Below are positions 1 to 4,737 of a stretch of DNA of 6,421 nt, one piece after another. The notes under the pieces are model-generated. The model had not been told where the DNA came from, ran no database searches, and was given only the letters and a program-made list of their open reading frames with translations. A program made the position numbers and the translations under genes. The stretch spans positions 1 to 6,421 of the forward strand of contig JANOCR010000259.1 of the NCBI GenBank assembly GCA_031412355.1, given 5' to 3'. This stretch comes from JAENVT01 sp031412355 (GTDB lineage Bacteria; Actinomycetota; Acidimicrobiia; Acidimicrobiales; Ilumatobacteraceae). Every line of letters starts with the position of its first letter. Within the stretch, counting starts at the first letter, position 1.

Positions 1-1455
1 GCCTTGCCGTTCGGGGCCTGGGCTGCCGACCGGTTCTCGCGCCGGCGTGTTGTCACGGCGGTTTTCGTAGCGATCTCCGTCACCCAGGCACTGATCGCGA
101 TTGCGTTGGCATCGGATGCACCGGCCGTCGCCGTGTACGCCCTTGTCGCTGTAAGCAGCGTCGCCGCGACCCCATACCGGTCGGCGCACCTCGCGTTGGC
201 GCCTCTCGTCGCCAGAACGCCATCGGAACTCGTGGCGATGAACGTGACGGCGGGAACGCTCGAAGGGCTGGCCACATTTGCCGGACCTGCGCTGGCGGCT
301 CTGCTGCTGTTCCGAATGGACCCGTGGTTCGTCGTGGCCACAGCTTCGGTCGCAGCGGCAACGGGCTGCATCGCCGTCTCAGGCATTCGCGTCGATGTCG
401 ATCCCTCGAAGGCGTTTCGACGCACGCGCGAACGTCCGCTCCAGGCCATCATCGGGGGAGTCACAGAATTGCGAAAGAACACCGAAACGGCCGTCGTCGT
501 CGGCTGCTTCGTCGCACAACTCCTGGTGCGCGGCATCCTCACCGTGCTGTTGGTTTCGGTGTCGTTCGATCTCCTCGAGCTTGGCAGCAGCGGAGTCGGC
601 TGGTTGGCCGCGAGCATCGGCATCGGCGGCATCGCCGGGGGCTTCTATGCAGTAGTACTCACCCGTCGCCGGCAGCTCGGGCGCCCGTTCGCCGTGGCGC
701 TGAGCCTGTGGGGTCTGCCGATCTCATTGATCGGTCTCGTCCCGCACACCGCAGTTGTCGTCGTCGCGTTGTTCACGATCGGGGTAGGCAATGCAATTCT
801 CGATGTCGCCGGTTTCACCCTGATCCAAAGGCTCGCCGCCGACCGCAGCCTGGGCCGGGTCTTCGGTGTGCTCTTCACTTTCGGAATCGCGATGGGCGGT
901 CTCGGAGCACTCGCCGCACCGATGCTCGTGTCCGCACTCGGGCTGAGGCCAGTCTTGGTCCTCGTCGGCGCCGTGTTGCCCGCCCTCGCGCTTTTCCTGC
1001 TGCCCCGATTTCGCAGGATCGACGAGCACTGCGAGCCCGTCCCGGAGTTGTTGTCGCTGTTCTCGAACATTGCGCTGTTCGCACCTCTGCCACCGACGAC
1101 AATCGAAAAGATCGCGGCATGTTGCACCGCCGCCGAGGTATCAGCCGGCGCCGTCATCATCAGCGAAGGCGACCGCGGCGACCGTTTCTATGCCATCGTC
1201 CGCGGGCAGGTAGAAGTTCGCCGAGGCGAGATCGCCTGGGCAACCCTGGGTCCCGGCGACCATTTCGGTGAGATCGCGCTCTTGCGCGACATCAACCGCA
1301 CTGCCACCGTCGTCGCCTTGTCGGATGTTCACCTCGCGACGCTCGACACGTCCGAGTTCCTGGATTCGTTGGCGAGCAGCGAAGCCGCTCACGGCATCGC
1401 CTGGCGTATGACAGCAGACATGATCAGCGGCCACGACACGCAACCCCAGAGGTGA
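1..1455 (+). CDS. MFS transporter with C-terminal cyclic-nucleotide-binding domain (5' partial)
   Basis: This is a cytoplasmic-membrane major facilitator transporter, probably an exporter of the EntS-like MFS_3 type, with a cytosolic regulatory domain; the substrate cannot be told. The reading frame is open from the first base. Counting the codon at position 4 as residue 1, it begins inside the MFS loop 2-3 signature (GAWAADRFSRRR, residues 4-15), so helices 1-2 are upstream. About ten hydrophobic segments follow (near 18-38, 42-60, 86-104, 107-127, 163-187, 198-218, 228-246, 249-270, 287-310 and 315-334). A cNMP-binding fold covers about 348-460, with a phosphate-binding cassette FGEIALLRDINRTAT at 421-435. 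The glycine, glutamate (423) and arginine (432) that contact cyclic nucleotide in this family are kept; the usual proline before the arginine is asparagine. The fusion architecture is known in actinobacteria. Ligand binding and gating are inferred. It converges on the acetyltransferase gene 22 bases away. Confidence 0.9.
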   Translation, partial: ALPFGAWAADRFSRRRVVTAVFVAISVTQALIAIALASDAPAVAVYALVAVSSVAATPYRSAHLALAPLVARTPSELVAMNVTAGTLEGLATFAGPALAALLLFRMDPWFVVATASVAAATGCIAVSGIRVDVDPSKAFRRTRERPLQAIIGGVTELRKNTETAVVVGCFVAQLLVRGILTVLLVSVSFDLLELGSSGVGWLAASIGIGGIAGGFYAVVLTRRRQLGRPFAVALSLWGLPISLIGLVPHTAVVVVALFTIGVGNAILDVAGFTLIQRLAADRSLGRVFGVLFTFGIAMGGLGALAAPMLVSALGLRPVLVLVGAVLPALALFLLPRFRRIDEHCEPVPELLSLFSNIALFAPLPPTTIEKIAACCTAAEVSAGAVIISEGDRGDRFYAIVRGQVEVRRGEIAWATLGPGDHFGEIALLRDINRTATVVALSDVHLATLDTSEFLDSLASSEAAHGIAWRMTADMISGHDTQPQR

Positions 1456-1488
1456 CGTTTGCGCCATGGTGTCGCAGTTATCCTCTGG
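1446..1488. terminator. Putative bidirectional hairpin terminator between convergent genes
   Basis: CCAGAGG (1446-1452) and CCTCTGG (1482-1488) are perfect inverted repeats. Inside them TGCG (1460-1463) can pair with CGCA (1473-1476), giving a two-tier hairpin with an internal loop. The structure covers the stop codons of both convergent genes (TGA at 1453-1455; TAA at 1480-1478 on the minus strand). There is no T-tract on either side, so it is not a classic intrinsic terminator. High-GC actinobacteria often have such tail-less hairpins. The role is inferred from position. Confidence 0.4.
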
Positions 1489-1984
1489 CGAACGTCCATT
1501 CGCGTCGCAGTAGCCCGTAGAGCAGCGTGTCGTTCCGTGAGCCATCTCGACTTTTCCACGCTTCTCGAAGCAGACCTTCGTGGCAGTAGCCGCACCGCTC
1601 CAAGACCGTTCTCATTGCCGTGTTGTCGCTCCGCGTGTTGGCCTCGATGCGATGCAGCATCGGAAACTCGACGAACAGGTAGTCGGACAGCCACTCCACA
1701 GCCGCGGTGCCATGGCCCTGGCCGCGATATGCGCTAGCGATCCGTAGATCGAACAGTGGACTTCCGTCCTCGATGTCATCGAGGTCGAGGAGTCGGACAA
1801 GTCCGACGACAGAACCCGCGTCGCGAATCCAGAACGATCGTGTTTCGGCGTTGGCGATGCTGATGGCCCCCGCCTCGGCGACCGACAGACGGGGTGCACT
1901 GTGAAACGGCCAATCACTGCCGCTGAGGAAGGCCACGACCGCCTCGATCTCAGCCGTACTGACGCGGTCGAATGTCAACCCCAC
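1478..1984 (-). CDS. GNAT-family N-acetyltransferase (RimJ/RimL-like)
   Basis: This is a cytosolic acetyltransferase that would move an acetyl group from acetyl-CoA to an amine; the acceptor is unknown. The 168-residue length is normal for a single-domain GNAT. The acetyl-CoA pyrophosphate loop is visible as YRGQGHG at residues 86-92, preceded by the beta-4 strand LFDLRIAS (77-84). Motif B follows: N121, then a helix TAMRTVLERCGY (122-133) and the EGLLREAW segment (136-143). The ending DTLLYGLLRREW (152-163) is typical of the RimJ/RimL group (Acetyltransf_3 type). The GTG start at 1984 is the only start upstream of the conserved N-terminal strand, but it has no good Shine-Dalgarno sequence. 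It lies 54 bases after the small secreted-protein gene on the same strand, so co-transcription is possible. A specific role in ribosomal protein modification, antibiotic resistance or small-molecule acetylation cannot be assigned. Confidence 0.9.
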   Translation of the reverse strand: MGLTFDRVSTAEIEAVVAFLSGSDWPFHSAPRLSVAEAGAISIANAETRSFWIRDAGSVVGLVRLLDLDDIEDGSPLFDLRIASAYRGQGHGTAAVEWLSDYLFVEFPMLHRIEANTRSDNTAMRTVLERCGYCHEGLLREAWKSRDGSRNDTLLYGLLRREWTFARG

Positions 1985-1987
1985 TGA

Positions 1988-2037
1988 CGAAGTCTGACAC
2001 CCGACGTCAGACCCGGCCCGGTTCGCCTCGGACTTCG
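1988..2037. promoter_or_regulatory. Two overlapping inverted repeats in the gap between minus-strand genes
   Basis: In the 54-base gap, GTCTGAC (1992-1998) and GTCAGAC (2006-2012) form a perfect 7-base inverted repeat with a 7-base spacer. A second perfect pair, CGAAGTC (1988-1994) and GACTTCG (2031-2037), overlaps its left arm, so the two RNA folds exclude each other. It could be a terminator for the secreted-protein gene, an operator or leader element for the acetyltransferase gene, or chance. There is no T-tract. Confidence 0.35.
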
Positions 2038-2038
2038 C

Positions 2039-2512
2039 TTAGCCGGTCAGCGCCTTGCAGGCACGCTCGATCTGCCACTCGCTCCGGTCGCGTGGCTCGA
2101 GGATGGCTTCACCGGTGTCGAGGTTGATCTTGAGGACCCCCGCGAAGTTGAAGGGGATCTGACCGATGATTTGCAGGATGGCAGTGCCGTCAGGTTCGAT
2201 CCGCACGAGATCGGCGCCGACATCGCGGAACCGGAAGGTCTGGTCGCCAGCCGTTGCCGTCAGGGCCAAATTGATCGTGGACAGCGCGACGACGCCCGTC
2301 CCGCCGTTGTTGAACGTTCGCACGATGATGTGGCCCTGGAGTCGAGTCGTCACGGGCACGTCACACGCCTCCGACAGGAGCCCGTCCTCGAACGTCTCGT
2401 CCACGACGATTCTTACCGAGTCCGGCGGTGCTGCTCCCACCACCGCCGGGCCGGACAACGCCGCTCCGACCAGGGCAACCCCGCTCAACGCCAACATGCA
2501 CCGTCGTGTCAT
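2039..2512 (-). CDS. Small secreted protein of unknown function
   Basis: I do not recognise a named family. The open frame extends further upstream, but that part lies in the promoter region and the end of the next gene and has no protein-like composition. I place the start at ATG 2512, giving 157 residues that begin MTRRC. ATG 2524 (MGIEM) is an alternative, but its purine-rich GAGAGG abuts the start codon too closely. The N-terminus is a Sec-type signal peptide: basic TRR, hydrophobic stretch about 6-26, and likely cleavage near residues 27-28 (VVGAAPP). There is no lipobox. The mature part (about 129 residues) is rich in alternating beta-strand sequence such as HIIVRTF and AILQIIGQIPFNF. 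It holds just two cysteines, C50 and C152, near its ends, a likely disulfide. Exported beta-rich proteins of this sort are common orphans in actinobacteria; the family assignment is memory-based and weak. The expression signals sit in the 130-base upstream gap. Confidence 0.75.
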   Translation of the reverse strand: MTRRCMLALSGVALVGAALSGPAVVGAAPPDSVRIVVDETFEDGLLSEACDVPVTTRLQGHIIVRTFNNGGTGVVALSTINLALTATAGDQTFRFRDVGADLVRIEPDGTAILQIIGQIPFNFAGVLKINLDTGEAILEPRDRSEWQIERACKALTG

Positions 2513-2560
2513 CTCGATCCCCATCCTCTCGTGCAGGCAGAGAAAGTTCCGCCCCGCTTT

Positions 2561-2589
2561 TCTATACCACGGCCCCTTCGGCACGGCAA
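2561..2589 (-). promoter_or_regulatory. Putative sigma-70-type promoter for the secreted-protein gene
   Basis: On the minus strand a -35-like TTGCCG (2589-2584) is followed, after exactly 17 bases, by a -10-like TATAGA (2566-2561). Transcription would start about 40 bases before ATG 2512. The first four bases of each box fit consensus, but the -10 lacks the final T. It lies just downstream of the hairpin behind the YihY gene, which supports a separate transcription unit. Inferred from sequence only. Confidence 0.4.
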
Positions 2590-2602
2590 GTAGTTGTTGT
2601 AG

Positions 2603-2632
2603 CCGAGGCCCCGACGACTTGGGTGGCCTCAG
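2603..2632 (-). terminator. Putative hairpin terminator behind the YihY/BrkB gene
   Basis: GAGGCC and GGCCTC form a 6-base perfect stem, extended outward by a G-T wobble and a G-C pair (arms 2603-2610 and 2625-2632, 14-base loop). Two further C-G pairs are possible past a bulged A. It begins about ten bases past the TGA of the YihY gene, the expected place for a terminator. No T-tract follows. Confidence 0.45.
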
Positions 2633-2642
2633 ATCCGACCGT

Positions 2643-3698
2643 TCAGGCCGTCGGTTCGCCCTCGTCGTCACTTGGTGCGGCGGCGGGTGTTGCGCGGCGG
2701 TTGCGGCGGCGGGCCGATGCCTGCTGTCCGTCGTCGTCGAATGTGACCTCGACATTCTGGAACCCCTTGGCCTTTTGCGCCGTCGCGGAATCGGTGTATG
2801 CGTGACGGTCTGCCGCAGTCAAGTCGACGTTGTCGGTGAACGGTGTCATCAGCGAGCGCGGGTAGAGACGTTTGGCGCGTACAACGTTGATCTCGGCGCT
2901 GACGACGACGCCGACCGCGCCAAGGTAGATCCACCCGAGCAGGCCCAACACCAAAGCGAACACGCCGTATGCGAGGCCTGCGTCCTTCACGACGGTTCCG
3001 ACGTAGGCCGTTCCGAACAGCTGCAGCATCTGCCAGATGAGGGCGGCAGTGATCGCGCCGGGTATCAGGTCGCGCATGTTGGTGGGATGTGCGGTCGAGA
3101 CCCGGAAGGCCAGCAGGAAGATACCGGCGTTGACCGCGACGGCGGCCAGCACTACGAGGACCGTCGTCCATCCACCGAGGTCGGCGCCGAAAGCGCCGGC
3201 GCTGCTGCCGAGCGCCGACAGCACCGTCGTGGCCAGCGCTGCCCCGCCCCCGATCACGATGACGAGCAGGCTGCGCAGGCGGGCACGAATTGGATTGGGC
3301 CGCCGGTGCCTCGGCACGGCCCAGGTGACGTTCATGGTGTTCTGGATCGCCTGGGCAACGCCGAGCGCTCCGTACAGCGCGACGACACCGCCGACGACCA
3401 ACGCGATTCCGCTTCCCTGCAGGCCCCGTGGATCGCCGAGTTCATCACCGATGATGGGGAACTGGCTGAGCGTCGAGTCGAGGATGCGGCGCTGCAGATC
3501 GGCGTCTCCCTGGAGCACGAATCCGAGGATCGAGGTCAACAACAGCAGCAGCGGGAACAGCGCCAGGAACCCGTAGTACGTGATCAGTGCGGCCAGGTAC
3601 GGGCCCTGGTCCTCACTGAACTTGTAGATGACAGCAATGGGGAAGCTCGCCCAGCGGTGACGTTGCTGGAACGCATCGAGGTGGTCGGACGCGCTCAT
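2643..3698 (-). CDS. YihY/virulence factor BrkB family membrane protein
   Basis: This is an integral inner-membrane protein of the YihY/BrkB family. The molecular function is unsettled; the old name 'ribonuclease BN' for this family was an error. I chose ATG 3698 (MSASDHLDAFQ), giving 351 residues, because family members usually begin just before the DxFQxRH segment; ATG 3734 would add 12 residues, and sequence further upstream is basic and not protein-like. Six membrane segments are visible near residues 34-61, 95-117, 143-163, 177-199, 211-231 and 243-271. Family hallmarks include ALITYYGFLALFPLLLLL (37-54), the PGAITAALIWQ segment (213-223) and the glycine-rich GVFALVLGLLGWIYLGA stretch (245-261) ending in SAEIN. 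A hydrophilic tail of about 80 residues follows, with an acidic patch (FDDD, 320-323), a basic cluster (RRRNRR, 330-335) and an acidic end (DDEGE). The gene is divergent from the hydrolase gene, and a hairpin follows its stop. Confidence 0.9.
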   Translation of the reverse strand: MSASDHLDAFQQRHRWASFPIAVIYKFSEDQGPYLAALITYYGFLALFPLLLLLTSILGFVLQGDADLQRRILDSTLSQFPIIGDELGDPRGLQGSGIALVVGGVVALYGALGVAQAIQNTMNVTWAVPRHRRPNPIRARLRSLLVIVIGGGAALATTVLSALGSSAGAFGADLGGWTTVLVVLAAVAVNAGIFLLAFRVSTAHPTNMRDLIPGAITAALIWQMLQLFGTAYVGTVVKDAGLAYGVFALVLGLLGWIYLGAVGVVVSAEINVVRAKRLYPRSLMTPFTDNVDLTAADRHAYTDSATAQKAKGFQNVEVTFDDDGQQASARRRNRRATPAAAPSDDEGEPTA

Positions 3699-3832
3699 CG
3701 GCACGTCGCTTCGTCGTGGCAGTCCATACTTCATCCTGCCCGCTGTGATGCCGAAAGCCGCTCGCCTCTTGCGCCGGCGTGCCCCATCAGGGCAGTCTGT
3801 GCGCCTGGGTTGGAGGCGTGAGAGGAGCAGAC
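3699..3832. other. Divergent intergenic region
   Basis: These 134 bases separate the start codons of the YihY and hydrolase genes and must hold promoters for one or both. I see no convincing -35/-10 pair on either strand. There is an 8-base palindrome CGCCGGCG around 3772-3779, unremarkable at this GC content, and the hydrolase ribosome-binding site at the right end. If the YihY gene begins at ATG 3734 instead, the region shrinks accordingly. Confidence 0.5.
3821..3827 (+). promoter_or_regulatory. Shine-Dalgarno sequence that fixes the hydrolase start
   Basis: AGAGGAG lies five bases before GTG 3833, a near-ideal match and spacing. The two GTG codons further upstream in frame (3779 and 3818) lack such a site, and the residues they would add (MPHQGSLCAWVGG...) do not resemble the family. 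This decides the start at 3833. Confidence 0.75.
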
Positions 3833-4561
3833 GTGGACGCACCGGGCACGTTCGTCGAGGTTGCGGCGAGGCCACAGCCGTTTCGCTTGGCTACGGCGAC
3901 GACCGCGGTCGTTGTCGTTGACATGCAGAACGACTTCGCGTCTCCTGGCGGCATGTTCGACCGCGCTGGCATCGACATCACAGGTGTCCGGGCAATCGTG
4001 CCGAGGGTCCAGGCCGTGCTCGCCGCTGCGCGCGATGCCGGTATGACGATCGTCTATCTCAAGATGGGATTCAGTCCCGATTTGGCCGACGCTGGATATC
4101 CCAGTTCGCCGACGTGGCTCAAGCACGTGCCGCTGCGGGCGGGTGACGCTGTGACTTCGCCTGATGGCGAACCGTCGCGAATACTTGTGCGGGACTGCTG
4201 GAACACCGACATCGTCTCGGAGTTGGGTCCGGTGGATGGTGACATCGTGCTCTACAAGACCCGCTACAGCGGCTTCTATGCCACCGAGTTGGACGCTGTC
4301 CTTCGTAGCCGCGGAATCGAACAGTTGGTGGTAGTCGGTGCGACGACGAGTGTGTGCGTGGAGTCGACGGTGCGCGACGCCATGTTCCGGGACTACCACT
4401 GCCTCGTGATTGCCGACGCGACAGCCGAACCAATCGCGGCGGACGCGCCGCGATCCAACCACGAGGCATCACTACTCACCCTCGAACTGCTGTTTGCGGC
4501 CGTTGCTCAGTCCGAGGATCTGATCGCCAGCCTCCAGCTCGAGGCATCAGTGCCAGGCTGA
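3833..4561 (+). CDS. Isochorismatase-family cysteine hydrolase, RutB-like
   Basis: This is a cytosolic amidohydrolase of the isochorismatase-like superfamily, 242 residues from GTG 3833. The catalytic triad is in place: Asp30 in VVVDMQNDF, Lys142 in VLYKTRYSGF, and the nucleophile Cys175 in GATTSVCVESTVRDA. The SGFYATELDAVLRSRGI segment (146-162) and the Lys-to-Cys spacing of 33 match E. coli RutB as I remember it (Asp24, Lys133, Cys166). RutB hydrolyses ureidoacrylate (peracid) in pyrimidine breakdown. Biuret hydrolase and N-carbamoylsarcosine amidase are close relatives with the same triad, so a ureido/carbamoyl substrate is a reasonable inference but the exact one is open. No other rut, uracil or urea genes are in the window. 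The gene stands alone, divergent from YihY and convergent with the surface-protein gene, and ends before a strong hairpin. Family assignment is firm; the RutB label is tentative. Confidence 0.9.
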   Translation: MDAPGTFVEVAARPQPFRLATATTAVVVVDMQNDFASPGGMFDRAGIDITGVRAIVPRVQAVLAAARDAGMTIVYLKMGFSPDLADAGYPSSPTWLKHVPLRAGDAVTSPDGEPSRILVRDCWNTDIVSELGPVDGDIVLYKTRYSGFYATELDAVLRSRGIEQLVVVGATTSVCVESTVRDAMFRDYHCLVIADATAEPIAADAPRSNHEASLLTLELLFAAVAQSEDLIASLQLEASVPG

Positions 4562-4585
4562 CCGCCAGTCGATGTGAAGGCTGCA

Positions 4586-4626
4586 CGATGAGAGATGTTC
4601 AGGGCCCGAAGGCTCATCTCTCATCG
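4586..4626. terminator. Strong bidirectional hairpin at the convergent junction
   Basis: CGATGAGAGATG (4586-4597) and CATCTCTCATCG (4615-4626) are a perfect 12-base inverted repeat. The 17-base loop can itself fold as GCC-CGAA-GGC (4604-4613). It begins 25 bases after the hydrolase stop, and its right arm includes the TGA stop (4623-4621) of the surface-protein gene, so it can end transcripts from both sides. No T-tract follows on either strand. Confidence 0.65.
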
Positions 4627-4737
4627 CACGGTCTCGCGGCGCCGGCGGCGAGTGGTCACGAGGGCCACAACGCCGGTCGCCGCCAGCAGGGCTGCCAGGC
4701 GAAGCATCATGCCGACCTCGATACCCGTCCGCGGCAG
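4621..4737 (-). other. C-terminal cell-wall sorting signal (LPRTG, helix, Arg tail)
   Basis: The last 38 residues of the surface protein form the classic three-part signal: LPRTG (codons 4737-4723), a hydrophobic segment containing LRLAALLAATGVVALV, and a tail with five consecutive arginines. Sortase would cleave between Thr and Gly. A stalk rich in proline (PPQPPVVPPTLPP) directly precedes it, as is usual for wall-spanning regions. Confidence 0.9.

Noticed and set aside
324..1271. A plus-strand frame of about 315 codons inside the transporter gene.
   Set aside because: The translation is dominated by Arg, His and Ser, typical of a GC-rich shifted frame; the transporter frame has clear domains.
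2513..2755. A longer secreted-protein gene starting at 2755.
   Set aside because: The extra 81 residues overlap the YihY gene and cross a hairpin and a likely promoter, and they would bury the signal peptide internally.
3736..3795. Inverted repeat CTGCCC (3736-3741) and GGGCAG (3790-3795) in the divergent region as an operator.
   Set aside because: Six bases with a 48-base spacer is expected by chance at this GC content.
2166..3821. A long plus-strand open frame of about 550 codons.
   Set aside because: It is antisense to two well-supported genes; its translation has low-complexity, charge-rich composition and no recognisable domain. Such frames are common opposite high-GC genes.
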